From: Reticulitermes speratus
Taxonomy: Eukaryota; Arthropoda; Insecta; Blattodea; Rhinotermitidae
NCBI GenBank assembly: GCA_021186555.1
Contig: JAJKFL010000005.1
Span: 4,286,321-4,350,320, forward strand
Reading direction: 5' to 3'
Length of the DNA stretch: 64,000 bases
This document shows, one piece after another, positions 31,407 to 41,989 of this stretch (its first letter is position 1; each line of letters starts with the position of its first letter). The notes under the pieces were generated by a model that was given only the letters and a program-made list of their open reading frames with translations, did not search any database and was not told the origin of the DNA. The position numbers were made by a program, and so were the translations under genes.

Positions 31407-31997
31407 AAGCTATAAGCTATAGAAATATTATACTTCTGTAAATACAGCGGACGTCAGAGGTCAGCATTTCCCTTAAGTGATGTTACATTTTTCTGTTTAT
31501 TACGTACAGAACAATTCAGTGTGATGCAGACATATTTGTTTTTAAATTTGGAGTAAAGACGGTCGTAGCATGAAGCTGGCCACTCACGTCCAATTATGGC
31601 GAATTATTATATTAAATTATGGAGATTTATTTTAATTTTTCCGGTATATTTGAGTTGCTGGGCACTGAATTCAATTTATATTGCTGGCGTGTTATCCACT
31701 GTTACACAAGTGTGTTCCTGTGTTACTGATCTACTTAATTAGGCGATATTTAGCTTGCTTTTTTCCTAACAAGTAACCAAAATTTGCTGTGATATCACCC
31801 TACTGTCTGTATGTATTTGTCTTCGCCCCACCAATTTCAACGTCTAACCAGTTGCCTGATTTTCATTGCCCCCTAATGCTTTAGCTTTTCATTTCGTACC
31901 GTAAGTGATAACAAGACGGCCGCACGAACACGTAAGGCGGTAGCAACGACAGGGCTACACACGTTAGGGCCCTCAATCTATGGCAATAGTTATTTTG
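31407..31997. other. No gene recognised
   Basis: AT-rich unique-looking sequence; no supportable feature. Confidence 0.45.
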
Positions 31998-32848
31998 CCG
32001 ATCTCAGTGGCCGCGCGGTCTAAGGCGTGGGTGTTCGGCCGCTCGCTTACTGGGATCGTGGGTTCGAATCCCACCGGGGGCATGGATGTTTGTGTTGTGT
32101 TGTATAAGGACAGTAGTATGGAACATAAGTGGCATGAAGGACAAAAAAGGATTAAACAGTACAAAAAATGGATCAAAGGGGAAAAACCCCAGGAATTAGT
32201 ATAAAAAAAAAAAAAATCCCACCGGGGGCATGGATTTTTGTGTTGTGTTTGTTGTATAAGGACAGTAGTATGGAACATAAGTGGCATAAAGGACAAAAGG
32301 ATTAAACAGTACAAAAATGGATCAAAGGGGAAAAACCCCGGACAGGCCCCCAAAAACAAAAAAAACGCCGGGGGCATGGATGTCTGTCTGTTGTGAGTGT
32401 TGTGTGTTAAAAGGTAGATCAGCGGTCGCCAACCATTCGGACCTCACGGACCACAAAACTCACAATTTTGAATCCCGCGGACCACTAACATGAATTTCTT
32501 TAAAAAGGTACAAACATCTATAAAATAATGATCATAAAAGTTCCATTTTATTAATATAAAATGCACTTGTATAATTATAACAAAATTATTAGTGTGATAT
32601 TAATATATAATAATAATGATAATATAATGTACAAATTTCTCCACGGACCACCAAAATTTTCTCGCGGACCATCAGTGGTCCGCGGACCACCGGTTGGCGA
32701 CCGCTGAGATAGAGGTCTCTGCGTCGGGCTGATCACTCGTCCAGAGGAGTCCTACCGAGTGTGGTGTGTCTCAAGTGTGTGATCGTGAATCCTCGAAAAA
32801 TGAGGAGGCCTAGGCCCCCCCTAGGGGCTGTCGAGCCATAGGAAAAAA
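31998..32848 (+). mobile_element. SINE family B, composite, with hAT MITE inside
   Basis: B head (GATCTCAGTGGCCGCGCGG, B box GGGTTCGAATCCC), then the same duplicated TCCCACCGGGGGCATGG to poly(A) segment as at 25428-25975. The body is split at GGTAGA by a hAT-like insert (32420-32706), and the body and tail end in AGGGGCTGTCGAGCC. Confidence 0.87.
32420..32706. mobile_element. hAT-like MITE inserted in SINE B
   Basis: 287 bp with ends CAGCGGTCGCCAACC and GGTTGGCGACCGCTG, perfect 15-bp inverted repeats; CGCGGACCAC repeats lie inside. Flanks AGGTAGAT and AGATAGAG each differ by one base from AGGTAGAG, the sequence in uninterrupted B copies. This fits an 8-bp hAT duplication with one later mutation on each side. 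Confidence 0.85.
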
Positions 32849-33088
32849 AAAAGTTATTTTAAAATATGTGCATTTGTAATTAAGCTAACCTACTATATTT
32901 TTATAACATAACATGGCAGTCGTGCGAAATTGTTATTTAAACTTGGTGTCAATGTACATTGTGGATGTTATGGAGGTAGATCATAAACACACCTACACAT
33001 AATGTGCGAAATATTGTTTGTTAAGTCGACAAGTCGAAATATGGCGACGATGCGGAATTTTGAGTATGTCAGATAACTACAGACTCTT

Positions 33089-33511
33089 ATTAAATTAAGT
33101 TATAAACCAACCGATGCACACTAAAACCACTTTTTAAGTAGCTTTATTATAAAATAACTCCACCGTAGTACTCCTCACCGCACAACACGCAGTACACTCC
33201 GCTCCACGCAAAAACATGTCATATGCTTTTAATACCACACGCCAGCAGTTCCACAATCTACCATCTACAGTGCTTTTATAATTTTACAACTTTTAGAGAA
33301 TCCTTTTACAAGATTTTAACTTATGTTTCAAAGTGCAGATAGAATATTTTAAATCATGTGTTTGAAGTGACTGTAGCTTTTAGCAATAAACCCCCCTGAC
33401 GATGATCCTAGGATCGAAACACGTGTAGGGGTACAATTTTAACAATTTTATAATAAAGCTACTTAAAGAGTGGTTTTAGTGTGCATCGGTTGGTTTATAA
33501 CTTAATTTAAT
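33089..33511. mobile_element. Foldback element with intact-looking hammerhead
   Basis: Outer inverted arms ATTAAATTAAGTTATAAACC / GGTTTATAACTTAATTTAAT include ACCAACCGATGCACACTAAA and TAAGTAGCTTTATTATAA. The right arm carries the motif at 33391-33431; the matching left-arm part is missing. No coding sequence between. Confidence 0.88.
33391..33431 (+). ncRNA. Hammerhead-like motif H9 (best formed)
   Basis: Stem I CCCC (33392-33395) pairs with GGGG (33428-33431). Core CTGACGA 33396-33402, extra T 33403, stem II GATCC/GGATC (33404-33415), GAAA 33416-33419, stem III ACAC/GTGT, A at 33427 in the cleavage position. Stem II has a very small loop. The extra base and short stem III depart from canonical hammerheads. 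Confidence 0.68.
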
Positions 33512-34339
33512 ATGACGAAGATGCACGGTGTGAACAGTGTGAAATTTACAGACTCTTACTTAAGAAGCAAGTTTTTCGCAAAAAATACATTGAAACAAGA
33601 ACGAGTAACACCAATAGGTCTGTGGCCCTGGAAATTTGTGCATTGGGAAACAGGTCTTTGTGGATCCTGCTTTAAATTTCTGGTTACAGCCTTTACTGTA
33701 AAAATGCAGCTGAAACATGTAAATGCATATAAGAGTTCATTACAGGCACTTGAAGCATTACTCTGATTACCGTAATGACCATAGGGCTGGTTTATGCGCG
33801 AGGAATGCAAAACTTAACGGGAACTTGCGACATAAAGATGCCTTACTAAAAGAGAAATGATCGCTCTTTAGGGACTTTCCTCAAATGGTCATGGCTGTGT
33901 GGTAGCAATGGCCCATTGTTCACGTGGTAGGAACTGCTTCCACACTGGCCCACTAATTAATTAAGTAAATTAAATTTTAATTATGTCTGTAGCAGGCAAC
34001 GTGTATGTGGATGGTACTTGAACTTATGGTTGAAAGTTTCTTCCTTCAGAGTTTGCTTCGTCTCTTCCTTTTAGCCAATTTTCTTCTAGATTGAGGATGC
34101 TGTACATAGCAATGCAAAGAAACGTGTTGTGTATGCTAAAATGAAATCATACTCAACATGGCGACAATTCTCACTTTGACGTTGACCTGGTAAGTTTCTG
34201 TTGGGGCTAGTGGTATTGATAGCTATGGACAGGAATGGATAGCTAAGTTGTGTAGTTACTTAAAGTACTCGCTGGTTTTTATTTACAGATTAAGTATCTC
34301 GTCGAATTATCACCGTTGGAGGTATTAGCAGGGCTCCTT
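33512..34339. other. No gene recognised
   Basis: Frames of about 84 codons exist on both strands at 33512-33810 but show no known motif. No supportable feature. Confidence 0.45.
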
Positions 34340-34838
34340 GTTAGACGCTTTGGCAAAGTTGCGAAAAGCGACTATTGGCTTCGTCAGGTCTTACTGTCCG
34401 TCTGTCTGTCCGTCCGCATGTAACTACTCGGCTCCCACTGGACGGATTTTCATGAAATTTGATATTTGAGTCTTTTTCGAAAATCTGTCGAGAAAATTTT
34501 AACTTTCATTAAAATCTGACAACAATAACGGGTACTTTACATGAAGACCTATGTACATTTATGATAATATCTCGCTGAATTTTTCTCAGAATGAGAAATG
34601 TTTCAGATAAAAGTTGTACAGAAAATCAAAACACACATTTTCTGTTCAATAACTTGTTTCTGAAAATCGTGCCGTTTATGAGATAATGTGGAAAAATATG
34701 GTACAGCCAGACAGGCCACAGATGACGACGGATAACTAAGACAAGAATATGTAATACTTATTGCTTTTCCACGGCTACAAAGGTTACGCGAACGCGCCGC
34801 AATGTTACGTTATACGTACGTTGTCTGTCTTATGAAGT
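34340..34838 (+). repeat. Dispersed repeat K
   Basis: Shares long stretches with 39823-40340 and reversed 54212-54756: TCCGTCTGTCTG, CCCACTGGACGGATTTTCAT, GACAACAATAACGGG, CATGAAGACCTATGTACATT, CGTGCCGTTTATGAGATAAT and TTACGTTATACGTACGTTG. No frame; class unknown. Lacks the CGCATGCGC segment present in the other long copies. Confidence 0.85.
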
Positions 34839-34922
34839 AGCCAAGTCTATGCCCATGTTATGTTTTACTTACTACCCCATTGTGCATTCATCTTATTTTT
34901 TAGCCTTGTAATTCGTAATGTG

Positions 34923-35178
34923 GCCGATCCCAGTGGCCGTGCGGTCTAAGGCGTGGGTCTGCTGCCGTTCGCTTACTGGGATTGTGGGTTCGATCCCCCA
35001 GGGCATGGATGTCTGTCTGTTGTGTTGTGTGTTGTCAGGTAGAGGTCTCTGCGACGGGCTGATCACTCGTCCAGAGGAGTCCTACCCAGTGTGATGTGTC
35101 TAAAATGTGTGATCGTGAAGCCTCGAAAAAAAATGAGGCGGCCTAGGCCCCCAAGGGGCTGTCAAGCCATTGGAAAAA
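34923..35178 (+). mobile_element. SINE family B
   Basis: Complete copy: head GCCGATCCCAGTGGCCGTGC, B box GGGTTCGATCCCC, body CGACGGGCTGATCACTCGTC, tail GGCCTAGGCCCCCAAGGGGC. Confidence 0.92.
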
Positions 35179-35397
35179 AAACGACATAGAGTAGTAATGC
35201 TTGTTATTTATTACTTTTGAGCGGATGGAGCTTCTAGGTAGGGAAGCATTTCGCGTGACATGTTTGAGGTAAATATCGGAATGCTCCACATATACGTAAC
35301 TTTCCTATGTTGTTTCTATTCTTGCGTTGTCCTTTGTAGCTACAGACTCTACGATTGGTCGCTCCACGTGCAAGTATTCCCAGTTAAATGTCCACAA

Positions 35398-35690
35398 GGC
35401 CGTGCCATGGCTCAGGCGGTTAGTCGCCGGCCTCTTACCGCGGAGGCCCGAGTTCGATCCCGCGTCCGTCCATGTGGGATTGTTGGTGGACAAAGTGGCA
35501 CTGGGACAGGTTTTTCTCCGAGTACTTCGGTTTTCCCCCGTCAATTTCATTCCACCGGTGCTCCATTGAAATGGAAAAGCAAAAAAAAACCTCATCATCT
35601 TCAGTATCGTCATCATACGGTTGCACAATAAGCCTTCAAGGCTGCGGTGCGTCCGTAGCATCTGCTACGGGGCCCTTCAATAAAAAAAAA
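35398..35690 (+). mobile_element. SINE family A
   Basis: Complete copy with head GGCCGTGCCATGGCTCAGG, B box GAGTTCGATCCCG, TTTTTCTCCGAGTACTTCGG body, tail CTACGGGGCCCTTCAA plus poly(A). GTCCACAA flanks both sides (35390-35397, 35691-35698). Confidence 0.93.
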
Positions 35691-35698
35691 GTCCACAA

Positions 35699-36254
35699 AC
35701 ACTTCAGAACCCCAGGAAATTGGATGTCTTAGGCCGCATTTGCCTGTACTTGCCATGATCTAGACAGCGCATGCAATCCAATCTCCAATAAGTGGATCGA
35801 GACCTCCAGCTTTTACGTTGACTGATGACTTCACACCTTCCCTTACGAACAGGTACACAATTAATGAGCAGTGTGTTATGTATGCTGAAGATTGCCTAGC
35901 ACGACGAAACGTTGCAGTGACGTGTGTTGTCAGTCCTGAGTGCCTGCAGTTTGGGAGGCTTCTTGACTGCGGTGGCTTACATGTGGAAGCTCATCAATGA
36001 TTTATCATTGGTTTATACCCTCGAACCCACGCGTACATACTGTGAAATCTTAACACAGTGGAGAGGAAGCTACAACCCGGCCCTCCACAGTCGAATGTAT
36101 GTTTATAAACCATTTAGGCGTTCACATTATTATTTATACAATGCATTTCATTATTAAGTTATTGTTTAAAAAGTTTCCAATAATAAATCTTTGAAACCGT
36201 TAAATTTATGATGCATATTGTTGGAAACGTTTAAACATTTTGGGTTTATTTAAA
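35699..36254. other. Mostly unrecognised; weak hammerhead-like string
   Basis: CTGAAGATTGCC and GACGAAACGTTGCAG at 35885-35920 resemble the core, but stem II does not pair well. No gene. Confidence 0.35.
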
Positions 36255-36546
36255 AGCTAAAGCAATCCCTGTACAGACCCTGAGGGCACCAGGAGGTTGA
36301 GGCTCCAAGATATCAAGACAGTCGGCGTATGAAGATGGTAAGGTTGTTAGCCCTACGCACCGGCCGCCTTTACCCCCTGGAAACATTCTTGGTAGTCATT
36401 TCTGTTAGAGGCTCAGTCGACCCCAGGGACATAGTGCGGCCGGAAGGATTAAGTCAATGAAAAATTCCAGTGACTCTATCGGAATCGAACCCGTGACCAT
36501 CCGGCTTTTAGCGCAGTGCCTCAACCAACTGCGTCACCGCGTGCCC
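36255..36546 (-). mobile_element. SINE family C
   Basis: Reverse copy: AATCCCTGTACAGACCCTGA, AGGCTCAGTCGACCCCAGGG, B box GGAATCGAACCCGTGACC, head end CAACTGCGTCACCGCGTGC. Confidence 0.9.
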
Positions 36547-37744
36547 CCAGGTTTTATTTACGAAGTGACAAAGCAACGCCTTGTGTGGAGACTACGATTC
36601 GTCCATCTGTGTGTGACGTAGGGTCACAGATTTTAATGAAATTCGGTATAGAAATTCTTTACGGATGATTTTAGAGCGAGTTTGGTTTTCGTGAAAATCG
36701 ACTTACTGACATTCGTGCTTTACTTAAGGGGCGAGGGTTAATTAATTTCTGTGCTTACGTTCCCACATTTATCGTCCGGTTTGGCCGAATCTTGACGTAA
36801 GATGTCAGAACGTAATACTGTTGGGCATTTGTGAGTTTCGTGCGAACTGGCGCAGGGAGGGCCGTACTTTTCTTATGGGCGTTATGTTAAATTTATTTAC
36901 GCGTGTACCACAAAATTGTATTAGCATTTTGAAAGTAAAGAATGCCTTACTACGTCACGGAGTCCACCATTTCCGATATTCTGTTTATAGTCTAAATTCT
37001 TCTTCCTGGGGTTGCCATTTCATGTTAATGTAATCTTTTCTGTTGTGTCCTAAACTCCACGCCCGGCTCACACATCTTCATTTAATTACCCTAACAATAT
37101 TATGTGATAGGGTAATACTTTTAAGCCATCCGTCATGTATTTTCGTCAATCTGAATATTACCTCAGCCTTCTGAGGTCCAAGCATTATTCTAATCTTATA
37201 GTTCCCAACTGCTACGTTGCATGCCTTCCTGACATTACGATGTGCATCACGCGAAACGTGTTTTTAAACCCCTTTAACGCTTAGTGGTTAGTATATTTAC
37301 CGTCAGGTTTAAATTCCACATTTTTCCAAACTGTACTTACGCCATCAGTATGATGCTTATAATAAGCAACCATAAATTCTCTATAGAGTATTCACATGTT
37401 ATACTTTCTAATGGAAACACACTGTGTTTTCTGTGAGGTACGAACTGAATGTTTATGTAGAATTCAGATTAATTTTAGCTTTCAAAGAGATAATTTTTTA
37501 TTATAGTACAACAGTTACGTCAGCATTGCATTTCTCCAGAAGTGTACAACACAAAATACACGACACAGGGTACTTCGCCCGCTAATACCAGATTTATTTG
37601 CAGTTCGCAGCCCTTGTACCGTTATTCTGTCTTTCATTATTGTGATTATTTTAATATACTATTCACTCTGTGTTCCAGTTCTCTTAGTGCAGTACTGTCG
37701 TTTTTCTCTGATCTTATATAAAAGCTTTCCCACATTTCGTAATC
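36547..37744. other. No gene recognised
   Basis: 36570-36740 (AGTGACAAAGCAACGCC, CGTAGGGTCACAGATTTTAA) looks like another old dispersed repeat with a distant resemblance to repeat K. A segment at about 37400-37450 (TCTGTGAGGTACGAACTGAA) recurs at 57755-57778. No coding evidence. Confidence 0.4.
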
Positions 37745-39352
37745 TCACGTTCTGTTCACCTTGCATCTTGACAATAATTTCACGTTGTGTTCACCTTGCA
37801 TCTTGACAGTAATTTCACGTTGTGTTCACCTTGCATCTTGACAGTAATTTCACGTTGTGTTCACCTTGCATCTTGACAGTAATTTCACGTTGTGTTCACC
37901 TTGCATCTTGACAGTAATTTCACGTTGTGTTCACCTTGCATCTTGACAGTAATTTCACGTTGTGTTCACCTTGCGTCTTGACAGTAATTTCACTTTGTGT
38001 TCACCTTGCATCTTGACAGTAATTTCACGTTGTGTTCACCTTGCGTCTTGACAGTAATTTCACGTTGTGTTCACCTTGCATCTTGACAGTAATTTCACTT
38101 TGTGTTCACCTTGCATCTTGACAGTAATTTCACGTTGTGTTCACCTTGCATCTTGACAGTAATTTCACGTTGTGTTCACCTTGCGTCTTGACAGTAATTT
38201 CACTTTGTGTTCACCTTGCATCTTGACAGTAATTTCACGTTGTGTTCACCTTGCGTCTTGACAGTAATTTCACGTTGTGTTCACCTTGCATCTTGACAGT
38301 AATTTCACGTTGTGTTCACCTTGCATCTTGACAGTAATTTCACGTTGTGTTCACCTTGCATCTTGACAGTAATTTCACGTTGTGTTCACCTTGCATCTTG
38401 ACAGTAATTTCACTTTGTGTTCACCTTGCATCTAGACAGTAATTTCACGTTGTGTTCACCTTGCGTCTTGACAGTAATTTCACTTTGTGTTCACCTTGCA
38501 TCTTGACAGTAATTTCACGTTGTGTTCACCTTGCATCTTGACATTAATTTCACGTTGTGTTCACCTTGCATCTTGACAGTAATTTCACGTTGTGTTCACC
38601 TTGCATCTTGACAGTAATTTCACGTTGTGTTCACCTTGCGTCTTGACAGTAATTTCACTTTGTGTTCACCTTGCATCTTGACAGTAATTTCACGTTGTGT
38701 TCACCTTGCGTCTTGACAGTAATTTCACGTTGTGTTCACCTTGCATCTTGACAGTAATTTCACTTTGTGTTCACCTTGCATCTTGACAGTAATTTCACGT
38801 TGTGTTCACCTTGCATCTTGACAGTAATTTCACGTTGTGTTCACCTTGCGTCTTGACAGTAATTTCACTTTGTGTTCACCTTGCATCTTGACAGTAATTT
38901 CACGTTGTGTTCACCTTGCGTCTTGACAGTAATTTCACGTTGTGTTCACCTTGCATCTTGACAGTAATTTCACGTTGTGTTCACCTTGCATCTTGACAGT
39001 AATTTCACGTTGTGTTCACCTTGCATCTTGACAGTAATTTCACGTTGTGTTCACCTTGCATCTTGACAGTAATTTCACTTTGTGTTCACCTTGCATCTTG
39101 ACAGTAATTTCACGTTGTGTTCACCTTGCGTCTTGACAGTAATTTCACTTTGTGTTCACCTTGCATCTTGACAGTAATTTCACGTTGTGTTCACCTTGCA
39201 TCTTGACATTAATTTCACGTTGTGTTCACCTTGCATCTTGACAGTAATTTCACGTTGTGTTCACCGTGCATCTTGACAGTAATTTCACGTTGTGTTCACC
39301 TTGCATCTTGACAGTAATTTCACTTTGTGTTCACCGTGCATTTTGACAGTAA
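37745..39352. repeat. 35-bp satellite with 665-bp higher-order repeat
   Basis: About 46 copies of a 35-bp unit with TTGACAGTAATTTCACGTTG and TGTTCACCTTGCATC. Variant sites GCATC/GCGTC, CACGTT/CACTTT and a rare ACATTAATT mark units. The order of variants in units 7-25 repeats exactly in units 26-44, giving a 19-unit (665 bp) higher-order repeat. For example ACATTAATT lies at 38541 and 39206. Confidence 0.95.
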
Positions 39353-39359
39353 TTTTCAG

Positions 39360-39490
39360 TTTTTTAACCAACGAATACACTTCTTATTTTCGTAATTTTC
39401 TGTTCACTCCACCCTACACATGTTTCGGCCGTAACTCGGCCATCATCAGGGGTACATTGATAAGTTCACTTCACTCTTCACTGTCCATTT
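39360..39490. mobile_element. Single-ended hammerhead-bearing element end
   Basis: Begins AACCAACGAATACACTTC directly after the 35-bp satellite and contains motif H11. No inverted partner. Resembles 2818-2900, including GGGGTA and the downstream CACTTCACT. Confidence 0.6.
39412..39455 (-). ncRNA. Hammerhead-like motif H11
   Basis: Minus strand: CTGATGA, extra T, stem II GGCC/GGCC with loop GAGTTAC, GAAA, stem III ACA/TGT with loop TG, A at the cleavage position, then GGGTG pairing with upstream TACCC (one G-U). All elements present. Confidence 0.66.
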
Positions 39491-39501
39491 GGTATTATCA
39501 C

Positions 39502-39720
39502 TTAACCATTACTCCGTTCAAGGCCACATTTCTTAGTTTCTGTAGTCGTCGTGGGTCCAACGATTTTCTGAGATGTAACGAGCCACTTTCTATTTAATAT
39601 TTGTTTTGTCTGTCTCTGTGTGTCTGAGCACTTCAGTAGAAAGTGTATGTCATTCTCCTCCCCTCTGCATAATGGACATTCCCGCCTTACATCCCACCCT
39701 TCAACCCTCTCAGCTTCCAA
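39502..39720 (-). pseudogene. LINE C-terminal zinc-knuckle region
   Basis: Reads MEAERVEGWDVRRECPLCRG then EENDIHFLLKC: a C-x2-C-x7-H-x4-C knuckle, followed by ILNRKWLVTSQKIV. Such knuckles close the polyprotein of many LINEs. Fragmentary, about 70 residues, upstream RT not attached. Confidence 0.7.
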
Positions 39721-39822
39721 ATCCTGTATACAAACATTGTGGGCCCACAGCGGTCATTCCTGTTACAGTTCAAGATGTGGTCCCCCATCTCAGCCCTTTA
39801 TAATTTCGTAGTAAATGATAAA

Positions 39823-40340
39823 TGGTCGCTTTTAGACGCATTCGCAAAATTTCGAAACGCGGCTATTAGCTTCGTCATGTCCGTCTGTCTCGACTCCCAC
39901 TGGACGGATTTTAATTAAATTTGATATTTGATTGTTTTGCAAAATTCTGTCAAGAAAATTAAAGTTCAATTAAAATCTGACAACAATAACGGTACTTTAC
40001 ATGAAGACCTATGTACATTTATGATAATATGTCGCTGAATTCTTCTTAGAATGAGAAATGTTTCAGATAGAACTTCTAGACAAACTCAAAATACACATTT
40101 TATGTTCAATAATTTTTTTCCCAAAATCGTGCCGTTTATGAGATAATGTGTAAAAATATGGTACAGCCAGACAGACCACAGATGACAATATAATACGGCG
40201 CATGCGCTTTGCAGGCTGGATAACTAAGGCTACAGACACACACTCACAATATGTAATACTTATTGCTTTCCCACGGCAACAGTGGTTACGCGAACGCGCC
40301 TTACTGTTACGTTATACGTACATTGCCTGTCTTGTCTCTC
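39823..40340 (+). repeat. Dispersed repeat K
   Basis: Long copy sharing CATGAAGACCTATGTACATT, ATACGGCGCATGCGCTTTG, CACGGCAACAGTGGTTACG and TTACGTTATACGTACATTG with the other K copies. Confidence 0.85.
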
Positions 40341-40785
40341 TTTACTAAGACCGTCTGTGTTTTTATATCGTGGCATCTCCGACTAATATTCTCATTTATT
40401 TCCGTTTCATTCATCTGCTGTGGTTTAAGTAAATATCTTACCGCTTTTCTTCAGCCCCTCCTTTAATCTTTTAGCTAAAATTCCAAATTTAATTTCCGTA
40501 TCTGCCCTACCAACTTCATCTTTGCTCCTTTGCGTCGCCCTACACCAACACTTCACCACCACACACAGTGTCTTTCCCCTTCTACTGTCCTCACCGAACT
40601 CTGTTTCAGCTCCCCCCCCCCCCCCCCGCAATTTACCACCCCTCTTGGTATCCTTAAGACTCTTTTACACAATCTCCTGTACTCCAACAATTTCTTTCCA
40701 ACCCTATTGCAACCCCCCAAATTTCCACCCCAGACATAATTCACATTCACATATCATGACGCACAAGTTCTGAACTAACTTAATT
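40341..40785. other. C-rich, possibly degraded LINE sequence
   Basis: Pyrimidine-rich on the plus strand, with a poly(C) run at 40611-40627. Antisense frames (KRLKEGLKKSGK, ANFVWGG-like) could be LINE remains but carry no diagnostic motif. Confidence 0.3.
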
Positions 40786-41089
40786 TTCTGAGTCCGTGCC
40801 ATGGCTCAGGCGGTTAGTCGCCGGCCTCCCACCGCGGAGACCCGGGTTCGATCCCAGGTCAGTCCATGTTGGATTTGTGGTAGACAAAGTGGCACTGGAA
40901 CAGGTTTTTCCCCGAGTACTTTGGTTTTCCCCTGTCAATTTCAGTCCACCGGTGCTCCGTTACTTGGAAAAATAAAAAAATACTAATCATCTTTCTCTTC
41001 ATCTTCATCACAGGGCTGCACAATAAGCCTTAAGGCTGTGGTGCGTCCTTAGCATCTGCTGCGGGGCCCTTCTCCACACACACAAACAA
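40786..41089 (+). mobile_element. SINE family A
   Basis: Head CCGTGCCATGGCTCAGGCGG, B box GGGTTCGATCCCAGG, body TTTTTCCCCGAGTACTTTGG, tail GCTGCGGGGCCCTTC plus an A/C run. AACTTAATT on both sides (40777-40785, 41090-41098). Confidence 0.92.
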
Positions 41090-41157
41090 AACTTAATTCT
41101 CACTCTCAACGTTCTGGCTAAGCTGGCTAAGCACTTTGACTTGGTGTCAGGGTCTGG

Positions 41158-41947
41158 TTTCCTCTCGCCTTAAGACGCGCCCTACGTTTCCTCTCGCCTT
41201 AAGACGCGCCCTACGTTTCCTCTCGCCTTAAGACGCGCCCTACGTTTCCTCTCGCCTTAAAACGCGCCCTACGTTTCCTCTCGCCTTAAAACACGCCCTA
41301 CGTTTCCTCTCGCCTTAAGACGCGCCCTACGTTTCCTCTCGCCTTAAGACGCGCCCTACGTTTCCTCTCGCCTTAAGACGCGCCCTACGTTTCTTCTCGC
41401 CTTAAGACGCGCCCTACGTTTTCTCTCGCCTTAAGACGCCCCTACGTTTTCTCTCGCCTTAAGACGCGCCCTACTTTCCTCTCGCCTTAAGACGCGCCTA
41501 CGTTTCCTCTCGCCTTGAGACGCGCCCTACGTTTCCTCTCGCCTTAAGACGCGCCCTACGTTTCCTCTCGCCTTAAGACGCGCCCTACGTTTCCTCTCGC
41601 CTTAAGACGCGCCCTACGTTTCTCTCGCCTTAAGACGCGCCCTACGTTTCCTCTCGCTAAGACGCGCCCTACGTTTCCTCTCGCCTTAAGACGCGCCCTA
41701 CGTTTCCTCTCGCCTTAAGACGCGCCCTACGTTTTCTCTCGCCTTAAGACGCGCCCTACGTTTCCTCTCGCCTTAAGACGCGCCCTACGTTTCCTCTCGC
41801 TTTGAGACGCGCCCTACGTTTCCTCTCGCCTTAAGACGCGCCCTACGTTTCCTCTCGCCTTAAGACGCGCCCTACGTTTCCTCTCGCCTTAAGACGCGCC
41901 CTACGTTTCCTCTCGCCTTAAGACGCGCCCTACGTTTCCTCTCGCCT
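41158..41947. repeat. 29-bp tandem array
   Basis: About 27 copies of CGCCTTAAGACGCGCCCTAC plus GTTTCCTCT, with scattered 1-bp deletions and TTAAAA or TTGAGA variants. TTAA, ACGCG and GGGCGCGTC-type strings recur at high density. Confidence 0.96.
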
Positions 41948-41989
41948 ACATTTCCGCCACCCTCCTGTATTATCCACAGTTATGCTTTC

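Noticed and set aside
35884-35925. Hammerhead motif at CTGAAGATTGCC and GACGAAACGTTGCAG
   Set aside because: Core boxes are present, but stem II and stem I do not pair convincingly; kept only as a weak note.
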